Shown here: piece by piece, positions 22,095 through 33,200 of the stretch
How positions within the stretch are numbered: position 1 is the stretch's first letter
Layout: every line of letters starts with the position of its first letter
DNA from: a virus
DNA: 46,627 bases
IMG/VR virus record: IMGVR_UViG_3300042330_000138
Coordinates: 1 to 46,627 of that record
Strand: one strand, 5' to 3'
Notes under the pieces: generated by a model
What the model saw: only the letters and a program-made list of their open reading frames with translations
Databases searched by the model: none
Told to the model about the DNA's origin: nothing
Translations under genes and position numbers: made by a program

Positions 22095-22799
22095 TTACCC
22101 TTTTAACTTGGCTAAACCCAAAAACTCTAGCCCTTTAATGTACATCCAACCTATGTCAAATTCCCACCACTTCTGACTAAACTTAGGATTTGCGATATCT
22201 GCATGGTGATTATTGTGCAATTCCTCACCGCCGATCCATATGCCCCATGGCATTAAATTTTTACTCTTATCTTTAGTGTCAGTATTGCGATATCCCCACC
22301 AATGTGCTAGTCCGTTTATTACACCTGCTGCAAAAAAAGGTATCCACAACATCTGTACACCCCATACTAAGAATCCCCACCAACCAAATAACAACACGTC
22401 TATAACCAACATTACGAGAATACCCAATCGGTGATGGGGTGTATAAAGTGTACGTTCAATCCAGTCTTTAGGAGTACCCATTCCGTATTTCATAACCATG
22501 TCAGCATCACTGCCTGCTTGATTATAATACTTGACTCCTCTAAATACTAAATTCCAAATACCAAACACATGCGGACTGTGTGGATCACCTTCTACGTCAG
22601 TATTTTGATGATGTTTACGATGTACTGCCACCCATTGTTTAGTGGTCATACCTGTAGTGAGCCATAACCAGAAACGCATAGCGTGTGCCAGTACTGGGTG
22701 AAATTCAACGCCTCTGTGACTTTGACTGCGATGTAGATATAGTGTAACACACATTATAGTAATGTGTGTAAACAGTAACGTTATTAAAATTAAATTCAT
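22095..22799 (-). CDS. membrane fatty-acid (acyl-CoA delta-9 type) desaturase
   Basis: 234 aa. All three histidine boxes of integral-membrane acyl desaturases are present: HRSQSH (H23-H28), HRKHH (H60-H64) and HNNHH (H195-H199). The extra downstream context GGEELHNNHH is typical for the family. Four hydrophobic segments surround them (LILITLLFTHITIMCVTLYL; MRFWLWLTTG; LGILVMLVIDVLLFGWWGFL; MLWIPFFAAGVINGLAHWWG). The enzyme introduces a cis double bond in acyl chains using a di-iron centre and oxygen. Length is at the short end for the family but complete in catalytic residues. As a phage-borne metabolic gene it may alter host membrane fluidity during infection. A divergent late-type promoter pair lies directly upstream. 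Confidence 0.88.
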   Translation of the reverse strand: MNLILITLLFTHITIMCVTLYLHRSQSHRGVEFHPVLAHAMRFWLWLTTGMTTKQWVAVHRKHHQNTDVEGDPHSPHVFGIWNLVFRGVKYYNQAGSDADMVMKYGMGTPKDWIERTLYTPHHRLGILVMLVIDVLLFGWWGFLVWGVQMLWIPFFAAGVINGLAHWWGYRNTDTKDKSKNLMPWGIWIGGEELHNNHHADIANPKFSQKWWEFDIGWMYIKGLEFLGLAKLKG

Positions 22800-22803
22800 A
22801 GTG

Positions 22804-22820
22804 TATTTACCCTATAAATA
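22804..22820. promoter_or_regulatory. back-to-back late-type promoter elements
   Basis: Minus strand GGGTAAATA (22812..22804) abuts plus strand TATAAATA (22813..22820), an exact match to the T4 late -10 element. The desaturase ATG (22799) and the plus-strand ATG (22826) lie only four and five bases beyond. With T4 spacing, transcripts would begin at about the start codons. No Shine-Dalgarno is visible for the plus-strand gene. Confidence 0.55.
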
Positions 22821-22825
22821 TCATT

Positions 22826-23278
22826 ATGAGTATCAGCGACGACCCGCAATATTGGATCAACTTACAGTGGCCAGCGGCTCCTAATCAAGACGATTATTCT
22901 GTATTTTCTAGCTATTGTATAGGTCGTGTTTTACTGTTAGGTAGCACTCGACTGCTGTTGCCCTTGTGTACAGAAGCGTGGGACGTAAATCCTGTATATG
23001 ATGACCCTAAAATCCAGTCTAGGGATTGGTTTACACTAGACAAACACTGGGATACTATTATCGTAGACGGTGCGTTAGCATTTGGTAAAGATTACTGCGA
23101 GCAGTTGTTAAAAGCAGTATTGCCAAACTGTGATCGTTTTATTGCCCGTAGTTTCCTAAACCCTAACTGGCCCACTAAGTATGCTCAATATTTTCCTAGA
23201 GCACACGAATTAACACCTGTTCCACAAGAACACCCCATCAACGAAGTTTATACATTTTACATATGGAACAACAAGTAA
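22826..23278 (+). CDS. Rossmann-like protein coupled to queC, possible methyltransferase-type fold
   Basis: 150 aa. Residues 33-47 (GRVLLLGSTRLLLPL) look like the first strand and glycine loop of a Rossmann fold. WDVNPVYDD could hold the acidic residue after strand 2, and WDTIIVDGAL (about 75-84) strand 4. The C-terminal LLKAVLPNCDRFIARSFLNP fits the following helix and strand 5. This suggests a short class I methyltransferase-like domain, though no family motif is certain. Its last 16 bases overlap queC, which strongly suggests joint expression and perhaps a role in deazaguanine chemistry or in the same DNA-modification pathway. Confidence 0.55.
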   Translation: MSISDDPQYWINLQWPAAPNQDDYSVFSSYCIGRVLLLGSTRLLLPLCTEAWDVNPVYDDPKIQSRDWFTLDKHWDTIIVDGALAFGKDYCEQLLKAVLPNCDRFIARSFLNPNWPTKYAQYFPRAHELTPVPQEHPINEVYTFYIWNNK

Positions 23279-23853
23279 TATTAGCCATGTACTCAGGCGG
23301 CCTGGACAGCCTAGGTATGATCTACAAACTGTTAACAGAACCCGAGTATAAACACTATGTTCTACACATACATCACATACACCATCACAATGTAGAACAT
23401 AGAGATCGTGCTGAAGCTGTAGTTGTTGACCGTGTGCTGAAAGAATTAGAAAGTATGGGCTATAGTTTTATCTTCAGTGAAAGTGAGATAGGCTCACAGC
23501 CCTACAATGGGCAGTTCATGTATGACACAGACAGCATCAACTTCTTTGCTGGCTATATTTGCTCTGTTAATCCACGTATTGTACGAGTTGCTATGGGGAT
23601 GCAGGCCAACGATCATAACCATAGTTTAGAGGAACGCAGAATACGTGCCAATGCTATACTGACAGCATTTACACCTGTGGAGAAAATATATCCTGTGTTA
23701 GATATGACCAAGCGTGAAATATACGATATGTTACCAGAAGGTTTGCGTAACATGTTTTGGTCGTGCCGGCGTCCAGTGTACAGTGAAAAAAATATCGCAC
23801 CTTGTCTAAAGTGCGATACTTGTGTGAAACTGCGTGAGCAGGGTATACGTTAA
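23263..23853 (+). CDS. queC: 7-cyano-7-deazaguanine (preQ0) synthase, QueC-like
   Basis: 196 aa. The PP-loop ATP-pyrophosphatase motif is SGGLDS (11-16) at the N-terminus. The C-terminal zinc site is C168, C181, C184, C187 in FWSCRRPVYS...PCLKCDTC, the spacing expected of QueC (SC then CxxCxxC). QueC converts 7-carboxy-7-deazaguanine to preQ0 with ATP and ammonia. The protein is slightly shorter than typical bacterial QueC (about 220-230 aa) and rich in His near the N-terminus (HIHHIHHHNVEH). It should use the product of QueE (666..1514) and supply DpdA (6210..7868). Its plus-strand orientation, between desaturase and tail-fibre genes, shows that the pathway is not one operon. Confidence 0.82.
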   Translation: MEQQVILAMYSGGLDSLGMIYKLLTEPEYKHYVLHIHHIHHHNVEHRDRAEAVVVDRVLKELESMGYSFIFSESEIGSQPYNGQFMYDTDSINFFAGYICSVNPRIVRVAMGMQANDHNHSLEERRIRANAILTAFTPVEKIYPVLDMTKREIYDMLPEGLRNMFWSCRRPVYSEKNIAPCLKCDTCVKLREQGIR

Positions 23854-23855
23854 AC

Positions 23856-26252
23856 TTATACTGCTGTAAATGTTTTAGTCAACGGAACTAATGTAATCGC
23901 AGTTGATATTTTGTTAGTTGAACCATATTGGAATATTGGATCAGCATACAGTACTGTGTTTGTACCAGTACCGTTGATAGCACGATTTGAACCATCTCCA
24001 ACAGGTATGTTGAATGTACACACACCAAACTGCATGGATGCTGAACCACTCATTGTAATACCGTGAGTATCGGACCCTGCTCCAGTGTTGTTAAGAATAA
24101 CTTCACCCATACCCCATTGTACTGAACCACTTAGGGTAATAACAGAGCCAGTGTTGGCATCCAATGAACTTCTCAACATAGTTCCTAATGAATCGTTTGC
24201 TTGGTTAAGTACTTGTCCTGTACCGTTAGTTTCAAGATTGTTTATACTACAAAAGCCACGTTGGATATCTATTAGATATACAGAGCCACCGGCTCTAGCC
24301 ATGGTACAATCATTCATTTCCACTCTGCTACCTGTGCCAGTGTTATCCGCATAAACACAACTCTTAGTGGCGTTGCCTTGATAGCAGTATACATCGTTTA
24401 GGTAAAGTTTTGCTGGATTAGATCCAGTTAACTCGATACTGTGATACGTATCGTCGGTGCGAACGGCAATATTAAATAGGCCAAATCTATTAACGTTTAT
24501 AGCGTTTGTGCCGGTGTTTGCCGGAGTGATAGTAACATGTCCCTCAATCCAAATAGGTACATGGCCGGCATCGGGAGTTTCGCCACAGATAAAAATATTT
24601 CCACGAGTCAACGCCACATTCTCTGTGATAGAACTCTTTAGGAAAATAAACTGTGGGTTATCAACGATAGAACCGTTTATGTCAATTACTAAACTAGTAT
24701 CAGCAATCCTTGCTTCAATATAGGCCAATGCCGACGCGATATTTTTGAAAGGTTTGTGTAAACTGCCATCAGCGGTGTATGTGCCCGTATTAGTTGGGTC
24801 GACAATCCATTGACTATCCGCTGTGTCGATATATACACTAACGCCTTCACTGTCGAGGATATCGCCCGGTACTGTTAGAGTACCATCATTGCCAAATTCC
24901 CAAGTATTGCCACCAAGAACATCACCATTGGTGTAGCCACCTGTGATTACCTGTACAACTCCAGACTGTGTGGTTTCTGTGTAAGCACGGCCGCCTGTGA
25001 TTCTAACATCGCCACCATAACTACTGCCTGCGGCATTCTCAACAGTTACATCGCCGCCGGTGATTTCCACAAATCCAGGATTGCCCGTGGTAGAAGTGTT
25101 AAAGTGAGCAACATTGCCCCCTTCAATCCTAACATAGCCACCTGTGTCGTTAAGGCCTTCGCCGCCGCGTAATTTAACATCGCCACCACTGCCGCCACCT
25201 TGGCCCCATCCTTCAGTGTTGCCGTTGGTGTCACCTCCAACTCCGCCCCAAATGTAAACATCGCCGCCTTCACCTGTGGTGCTGGTTGAGCCGTAGCCAC
25301 GCTGGCCTTGGATCACAATACGTTGAGCGTTGGTGTTGTTTTCTGTAGCTGTCGGTCCTGTGACGATAACTTGATTTTCGCTGTCGTTGCTTAACTGTAG
25401 TGTTGGACCACTAAGGGTGGTAGTAACATCGTAGCCCATATTAGATTTAGTTGGCAGAGTCAAGCCTTCCGGTAGTTCTAGACTGCCATCAAATCTAAAT
25501 GTCCATGTGTAGTCAGTTGACGTGGTCTCTGTAGTAATCTCAATTCCGCTATTGGCAGGCATGTCAGCTTGGTTTACAAGTGTTAATTGAAATTCATTGC
25601 CTCCTGATATGTAAACATCGTCTGCGGCGTCTAACGTAATATCTCTTCCTGAACGAATAGTTATATCATCGTCGCCAGTGGCCATGCCAAAGTAACTGTT
25701 ACTTTCACCAACACCGTTAACTATGTCCAACCCAATGGTGTTGATGTAGTTGTAATTAAAATCAATGTCATCTATTGTTATAGGCTCTGGGTGTGCTGTA
25801 GCCAGTGTTATGGTGTACAATGGTGGATTACCACTAGAGATTACATTGGTCACTGTTGATGCGAGATCATCAGTGTTGGGATTTATCACTAGGTTGATGT
25901 TGCTGTAATTATAGGGAAAGGCAAGATTGCCATCAAAATACTCCACCCATCTTGACAACAGATCATCGAGATACAGTCCAATATTATCTCCCATCTGTAC
26001 AGCAATAGATCCAGTGGTATAGGCAAAAGTGTGTTCACTACCGTCGTTAAAATTATCTGAATAAGTTTTTTCTGCTGTTATTTTATTACCAGTACCACCA
26101 ATGGATTCTAATCCGCTCCATACCGTTGTGCCATCACCAACTCTCAGTTGATTATTAGTAGTGTCGTAGCCTGCTTCACCTAAGGCCAGTACCGGATCGT
26201 TAGTAGTCCAATTAGCGGCTGTATCTCTACGTAGTTTGATTCTTGTTGTCAT
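23856..26252 (-). CDS. tail fibre/adhesin with Gly-rich beta-helix repeats
   Basis: 798 aa. The N-terminus TRIKLRRDTAANWTTNDPVL ... GEAGYDTTNNQLRVGDGTT.W is the attachment-type module common to T4-like marine phage fibres. A glycine-rich middle holds repeated GGDVxIxGG units (for example GGDVKLRGGEG, GGDVRITGGRA), which probably form a beta-helix or polyglycine sandwich. Two copies of the WTF/WEFxxDGxLxxP unit shared with the 2206-aa protein follow (YTWTFRFDGSLELPEG, NTWEFGNDGTLTVPGD). The C-terminal about 300 residues look like a right-handed beta-helix (FKNIASALAYIEARI, many short strands). It is the last gene of the fibre block, ending three bases from queC in convergent orientation. Confidence 0.8.
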   Translation of the reverse strand: MTTRIKLRRDTAANWTTNDPVLALGEAGYDTTNNQLRVGDGTTVWSGLESIGGTGNKITAEKTYSDNFNDGSEHTFAYTTGSIAVQMGDNIGLYLDDLLSRWVEYFDGNLAFPYNYSNINLVINPNTDDLASTVTNVISSGNPPLYTITLATAHPEPITIDDIDFNYNYINTIGLDIVNGVGESNSYFGMATGDDDITIRSGRDITLDAADDVYISGGNEFQLTLVNQADMPANSGIEITTETTSTDYTWTFRFDGSLELPEGLTLPTKSNMGYDVTTTLSGPTLQLSNDSENQVIVTGPTATENNTNAQRIVIQGQRGYGSTSTTGEGGDVYIWGGVGGDTNGNTEGWGQGGGSGGDVKLRGGEGLNDTGGYVRIEGGNVAHFNTSTTGNPGFVEITGGDVTVENAAGSSYGGDVRITGGRAYTETTQSGVVQVITGGYTNGDVLGGNTWEFGNDGTLTVPGDILDSEGVSVYIDTADSQWIVDPTNTGTYTADGSLHKPFKNIASALAYIEARIADTSLVIDINGSIVDNPQFIFLKSSITENVALTRGNIFICGETPDAGHVPIWIEGHVTITPANTGTNAINVNRFGLFNIAVRTDDTYHSIELTGSNPAKLYLNDVYCYQGNATKSCVYADNTGTGSRVEMNDCTMARAGGSVYLIDIQRGFCSINNLETNGTGQVLNQANDSLGTMLRSSLDANTGSVITLSGSVQWGMGEVILNNTGAGSDTHGITMSGSASMQFGVCTFNIPVGDGSNRAINGTGTNTVLYADPIFQYGSTNKISTAITLVPLTKTFTAV

Positions 26253-26265
26253 TTATCTGCTCCGA

Positions 26266-26472
26266 TTATGCTGTTCCACCATCTAAGGTGATGTCTGTTG
26301 CTGTAGTGTAGGTCCAGGCTGAATCGCCACCTTCTACATAGTATTTTGCTTGATTGTTGGTGATTGCCAGGCTAGACGACCAACGATCGCCGGTCCATGT
26401 GTAGGTTACTGCGTTGGTAGCCACATAACTTTGGCCCACTGTGGGCGATGAGGGAAATGTTATTGCTGTCAT
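26266..26472 (-). CDS. small virion-type protein (68 aa)
   Basis: 68 aa. Contains FPSSPTVGQSYVATNAVTYTWTGDRWS, a motif common in tail-fibre-associated proteins of marine phages (P-x-x-P-x-x-G-x-x-Y...-Y-x-W-x-G-x-x-W). The remaining half is Thr/Ala-rich. It is placed 13 bases from the 798-aa fibre gene. The start is preceded by AGGGTAAATACACATT, again a TAAATA late-type element six bases from ATG, so it may be expressed from its own late promoter. Confidence 0.65.
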   Translation of the reverse strand: MTAITFPSSPTVGQSYVATNAVTYTWTGDRWSSSLAITNNQAKYYVEGGDSAWTYTTATDITLDGGTA

Positions 26473-26489
26473 AATGTGTATTTACCCTA

Positions 26490-27197
26490 TCATAGTCCGA
26501 ATCTTGCCCGTAGAGCCGCATAGTTCTGTAGTTGTTCTGCTTCAGTTAGCACTCTATTGTATAGTAGGATAACAGCAAGTTTGCCTTTGAATCCTCTACT
26601 AAAGTAACCTTCCCCCCATACATAAGGAGTAGATCCCCATGATTGATTGGTTCTGGCGGCTCCTAGTATATTCCAACCTGTGACCAAATTCCCTGCTCCT
26701 GGAATAACAGTACCGTTTATGTAATAGTTAGTTGCTGTTAGATATGCCCAGTCAGCGTTGTTGCCTGGATTTTGTATACTCCATGGACTTGATCCGTTAG
26801 CATTACCAAATCGCATGGTACGGTCAGCATCAACACCTAGTCCATATGCTAGATTAGCATCATCTACATTGTAACTGAAATCAGGTTGAAATACCAGTGT
26901 ACAATCTTGATAGTTCTGTGATAGGCTTGATGTCATACAATTTGCCGAGTCGCCATCAAATATAAAGTAACTAGAAGTACCGCTGTTGACAAATCCCACG
27001 GTCCCATTTAATGAAGCATCAGCACCTTGACCACTTATATCAAACCATGTGGCAGATTGCGAGCCTGGATAACTGGCTGTGATGCCTGCATCTAGATGAG
27101 CGATAAGGCCGTCTGTGACAATGGGCGGAGGCGGCGTGTGACCCCTCAGTGTAACACCGTTGCTGATAGTCTGTGCTGATCTAATAGTTATTGACAT
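26490..27197 (-). CDS. LamG/concanavalin-A-like lectin-domain protein
   Basis: 235 aa. The segment DGLIAHLDAGITASYPGSQSATWFDISG, then FDGDSANCMTSS, and the C-terminal FSRGFKGKLAVILLYNRVLTEAEQLQNY are the classic beginning and end of a laminin-G/concanavalin-type jelly roll. These bind sugars or act as spacers in phage adhesins. It lacks a signal peptide, as expected for a virion protein. Position between fibre genes supports a receptor-binding or fibre-tip role. The start is at ATG 27197; GGTAAAATAAAAGT precedes it, another near TAAATA-type element. Confidence 0.72.
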   Translation of the reverse strand: MSITIRSAQTISNGVTLRGHTPPPPIVTDGLIAHLDAGITASYPGSQSATWFDISGQGADASLNGTVGFVNSGTSSYFIFDGDSANCMTSSLSQNYQDCTLVFQPDFSYNVDDANLAYGLGVDADRTMRFGNANGSSPWSIQNPGNNADWAYLTATNYYINGTVIPGAGNLVTGWNILGAARTNQSWGSTPYVWGEGYFSRGFKGKLAVILLYNRVLTEAEQLQNYAALRARFGL

Positions 27198-27214
27198 ACT
27201 TTTATTTTACCGTT

Positions 27215-30200
27215 TTAAGTAACAAGAGTTGTTCCATACAGAGGCCACCAAGATGTAACGCCGTCACCAACAAGATAAATCAATTCTGCTGTTCCCTCAG
27301 GAGCAACATTTACCGCACCGTCGATGGCTCCATCTACAGTTAATGTACAATTACTGGAGATGTTGACAATAACTAATCGTTGTCCCGCCGTCCCGGGAGG
27401 CAATACAACAGTATGACCATCACTGCCACTATAACCACCAACCACTGTACAGAACAGTAAGTTGAATGTAACATTAGTAATCGTTAGCGTAGTATTAACA
27501 CCATCAAACTCGTAGGTTTCTTGTCCTGTAACTACTGTCAATACTGAAGTACCAGAACTATTTTTAATGTCTCCACCATCAGGCAGTGTTAAACTACCAT
27601 CCCCAGCAAAGGTCCACAACTGTGAAGTAGCACTGGTATCAACATTTGGTACTTTTATGTATATTTGATCATCTGCGGCCACTTTGACATACTTGTCATC
27701 GTTGCCCAGGAATATGCTGGTCTGTGCCATATTCTCACTGATCAAATGTATGTGTCCGCTTTCACTGCCTTCGGTTGTGCCGTCTACTATATTGACACGC
27801 AGGTAATTGGATCCAGCACCTGGAGCATAAGTTCCAGTAGTAACAATAGTGACAGTAAATGTTTCTTCGCCTTCAACAATAGCATCGTTAGCTATCATTA
27901 GCATGTTGGTATTAGTATAATTAAAACCGCCACCATCTAAAGTCCAATTAGCAGCCGCAAATGTTCCTGTTAGTACGGCAGGTGTGAAGTCTGCGGCTGT
28001 AATACCTGTGCCGGTAATTATGTATTCTACATCACCCTGAACATACTGAAGACCGCTAGCGTCCCACAATGTTATAGAAATAACAGTACCTTCTGTGCCA
28101 GTGCTCACATAAGGGTCAGGATATGTCACTGGATCAAGTTCATGTAAGTATTGCTGATAACCTTGATCAGTGGGGTAGTCAGCAGTCATATACGAATTAT
28201 ATGTCGAACGCAGAACTAGACTAGTTGCCTGTCCCGGACTGTTTGGAGTCAATACTAATGTGCTAGTCGTGTCTACAATGGTAGCACCGTTTGGTAATGT
28301 TAACCCACCATCTGCGGCAAATGTCCAAGTATTAATTGCTGTTGATGTGCTAGCAGTTTCAATGTAGACATTAGGATCACTGTTGTTGCCCAGGATTGTG
28401 CTGGCTGTGCTTAATGTTAAGACACCATCTGTGCCAAATACCCAAGTGCTGGTTGTAGCAGTTGAATAAGTTTGAACAACAATATTACCCCCATTCTTTT
28501 CAATCTTAACATACTGATCATCATCGCCTAGGAATAGATCAACTGTGGTAGGATTGCCTGATATCAAGTGTATGTGATTTGTTTCAGTAGTGCTGGTACT
28601 GCCAGTTGGACGAATAACCAAACTCTGTCCAGCACTGGCTCCAGGTGGGGATATAATCGTAGTAGTGTTTGTTTCACTTATGGTGCTACCTTGGGGGAAT
28701 TCTAATTCCCCATCTGTGCCAAATGTCCAGGTGCTGTTGGTAACAGTTGAGTAAGTTCCAACAACTATGTCACCACCGTGATCTATTTTAACAAACTGGT
28801 CATCGTTGCCTAGATATAGATCAGTCTCGCCACCAAAGCCTGCTGTCAAGTGTATGTGATTACCATCAACAACTGTGGGATAAATCAGCAATGCTTGAGT
28901 AGCACTAGATGCACCTGCGGGTTCAATTCTAAAAGCCCCCATACCCGATGATATAGTAGCACCGTCGTTTAATGTTAATGTACCATCCGATTCAAGTATA
29001 AATTCAGCGTCATTGTTAACTAATCTATCACCTAATGCTGTGGTACTGTCACCTGTGTACAGTGTGCCTATTAGAAAGGCACTGCTGTCGACGATTGGTG
29101 TAACAGTGGCAACGGTTATGTTTGACGTATTGTCAGTGTCAGTCTTATCTGCGTTGACCACTGTAATGTCGCTGGCCGATGTGTCTAATGTACCAGTAAG
29201 ATTTGAGGCTCTGAAATCCCATGCACCCACTGCGAACGGGTCGCCTGTGGCAGGTAACTGTGCTATTAGAGCATGGAAGTCACTTGGACCTTCAAACGAC
29301 CCAAAGCCACCGGCAAGTGCTACATAATCTTGTTTGACCGCTAGGTTACTTCCGCCGCCTTGACCAGCCAAGAAGTCGGAACCACTGACTGAAAGCGTAT
29401 CTATATTATCTAATAGTCGTTGCCATACTACTGTACCATCTAGATTATATTTGGCCACTACACAGGAAATGTCAATAGGATCGTCGGGCCCTGGATTGGG
29501 CACAGTTGTAGTGAACAGTGAACCAGACAGATAAAGTTTATCATCAGCACCAACCACTATGCTGGTGGCAATTGCTCCACAGTCGCCCTCTACACGACGG
29601 CTCCACTGTTTGACACCTGCACTGTTGAATTTAACTAAATTCATACAAATACCGGGTCCAGCATTGTCGACTTCGTATTGTCCGCAGACATAGACGTTAC
29701 CCTCACTGTCAATGTCAGCATCTGCTCCAGTACTGTCATATCCCTCGTCAAACAATATGGCCCTTTGCCAGTCAATGGTACCATCGCTGAGATACTTGAC
29801 CACCAGCATGTGATTGTCTGTATCGCCTTCCCCACCCAGTTGATCCATATATCCAACGGCTACTACTTCGCCTGTGGGTCCAACTGCCATGCCGTAGGCT
29901 TCTTCGTCATCCTGTCCGTCTAGTTTTTTTGACCAAATGATTGAACCATCTTCAGCATCAACTTTAGTGGTTGTCACATAGCCACCGCCAAGGTTGTCAA
30001 AAGTGTAACCAACCATGACGGGATTTCCGTCCGATGCTACATCAACTACCTGGCTGTTACTGTTAATGCTCTCGCCAAACGCATAGGTCTTGCTCCATTC
30101 AACTGAGCCGCCGCCGCTGGCAATTTTAGTTAAAGTGGACTTTTCCTGTCCGCCATCGGTATTTGTTTTTCCCGCTACATAGATGAATCCATTGGTTGGA

Positions 30201-33200
30201 TCTACGGCCAGGCCCCATCCATCTGTTTCGTAGCCTGTACTAAATCGTGTGGTCCAAATTCGTGTGCCAGATGTGGTGTACTTGCCCACTGAATAAAATG
30301 ACCCGCCACTGTCTTCCCCGTGATAGAAAAGAGCAATCACGTTGCCAACACTGTCATATTCTACACTCAGTGCTATCAGTGGTGTATCTAGTAGAGGAGT
30401 TGCTGACTCAAATGTCTGTACCCACACGTTGCTGGCAGCACTGCCGCCGCCCAATACACTAACTCCATTGCTGTCAAGGATATCACCACCTGGTGGTAGT
30501 ATGATATTGTTGTTGACAAATGTCCAAGTGTTGGTTACAGTAGAAGATCCACTGACACTGCCCAAGGCCAGTGTTTCACCAGTGAGTCCAACTATGTCAG
30601 TGACATAACTAACGCTGAGACTACTTGTTGACAATATTGCGGTTGATGTACCGGTTGACCACGTCAGGGTAGTCACAGTATATGTGCCAGTTGAAGAAAT
30701 ACTATCTATGTCACTGGTAAGATCAGCTATGGTTATATTGCCAAAGGTGCCAGTAACGCTGCCATCGATGGGCAGTTGTGCCACCAATACTCTTGTCTCA
30801 TTAGTGCCAGTACTGTCATCAATATCCGAACTGGTTACAGCAGTGACCGCTATCTTATCTTGATATATATCGCCTACTCTGTGGCCAGAACTGCCGCCGC
30901 CGTCAGCACCTTGATCTATTATAACTACACCCGCATCAGTTATCAGTATACGACTGTATAACATTTCTCCGTTGGCAGGATTGAGTTTTGTTATCCATAA
31001 CTGTGGCTGTCCTACTGGCGGACCAGGTATGGTTCCAGTTACATATACATTGCCACTGGCGTCAAAACTTAAATCGTATGCTCCTGTACTGTAGGAGCCG
31101 GGGCCGCCGTCTGTAATAGGGTCAAGTTCTCCCGTCGCTAGATATGAAGCCCATATCAAGTCACCATCTGTGTCGAATTTAGATACCACGGCCTTTTGAT
31201 CAGGGTCATCGTTGACTATGGTATAAACATAGCCACCGTTGTATATCACCGCAGCGGCTAGATCTCCTGTGGTAGTGACTAATTCTTTGGTCCATTGGTG
31301 TATGCCATTGATGTCCCACTTGGATAACATCGCACGTAAACCGCCGTCATAATAATCACCTATGGCCCAAACATCACCAGTGGCAGGGTTAACAGTCACA
31401 GCACGGTATTGTCCATCGACAGGAAGGTCTTCAAAATCCTCGGGTATGATATTGCCGGTCCAAATTGGTGTTCCGCTGTCTCCATCGATTTTAATCACTA
31501 CAGGAGTAGTACTGTACGAGATGTTGTCATAGTAAGAACCTGCTAGATAATAATTTCCAGAATTATCACAGGCTATATCCACAGCAGAAACATACCCATC
31601 CACGAAACCTAGACTTCCTTGGGCTATTCCGCCCAGTCCAAGATTTCCATCAGTGTCCATATAGCCGGACCAGCAACCGAAGCCGCTGACAACAGCAGTG
31701 GCCAACCAGTAGATTCGATCATTGCTGTCTATGGCAAAGGCCTGATTGACCGCACCGCAATTGGCACCACTGTTGTCATGCCATGTTCTACTCCATAATA
31801 AATTACCATTGGTATCGTATTTTAACAGTAGACTATCTACATCATTTAGGCCGCCGTCACCAAATAGTACACCACCTAGCACATATACATTGCCCACGCT
31901 GTCATAGAAAGCACCGGTGCCTATGGTATAACTAGAAGTAGTGACCGCAGTGGTTATGCCGCCAAATTCTGCTGCCCAGTATGGACGAATTACTCCACTA
32001 CTGGGTACTTGTATTGTCACGCTGTTGTTGCTGACAGATAACTTGGTATTATCGCCACCATCTATGACAATGGCATCGCTGTCAACATTGGCAGTACTGA
32101 TAACGGTACCATCAATGGCCAATCCGTCTAGGTATGTTTCTGGACTTGGGATCTGTGTTGGACTTGCGTCTAACCATACACCGCCGGTGGCAACATAGGT
32201 ACGTCCTTCAACAGTGTCAAACCATTGCGAACCAGGCGTAGTCGCTGCTGGAGCAGTATCTGAAATTATCACTGCACCGAGTACAATGTTGGTATCTCCC
32301 TGGACAGTTAAGTTGCCGGTGGTGTTTACTGTGATGAGAGGGTTGCCGTCAACTGTGACATAGTTGTCTTGGTTAACTCCCAGTGCCACTCCGCCGATAT
32401 AGATCGTGCCTGTTCCAACATAGATACTACGCCATTGACTTGATGTAGATCCTAGATCGTACTCTAGATCAGCGTCGGGAAGGATATGGCCAGGCGCAGT
32501 CAGTGCACCATCTTTACCAAAACTCCAAAGATTTGTCACATCTGTACCAATCTGTACACCCACGTTGGTCAAAGTTGAATCATAGGGTAACTTGACGTAG
32601 TTAAGGTCATCACCGAAGAATAGATCTACAGTGGTAGGGTCATCACGCATGATGTGGAAATGTGATGCGACGGTTGGCACACACTCCGGAGTGTTACCAA
32701 ACAATACTGTGCCACGATCGGTGGTTAGTTTAATACCATCTAAAGTACCGCTACCAATAGTTCCGTACGGTAATACGATATCTCCAGGGGCAGTTAATGT
32801 GCCATTACCACCAAATGTCCAATTGCTACCAACATCATCGCCGGCACTGATTTGTATGTCTGCAATAGATTTAATTAATGCGTTAGTCGTTGTGTATAAC
32901 GCATTACTAGAGGTGGTTAATGTTATTGTACCATCAGTACCTAATATTACACTGTAACTGCCTGTAGTTAATCTATCTTCTTGTGCTCGCTCACCTTGTG
33001 GACCAGTTGGTCCTGGATCTCCTTGTGGACCTGTTGGACCTACAGAACCTGGATCACCTGTTGCACCTGCTGGTCCTGGATCACCGATGTCACCTTGTGG
33101 ACCAACAATTTGTCCAACATCGTTCCACGCTGTATTCGTTCCCCAGAACCATACACGACCTGTATCAACAGCAATATAACCTTCACCGAAGTTAGCACTC

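Noticed and set aside
30242-30608. Plus-strand open frames inside the giant fibre gene
   Set aside because: Antisense shadows; sequence shows no domain and no ribosome-binding site.
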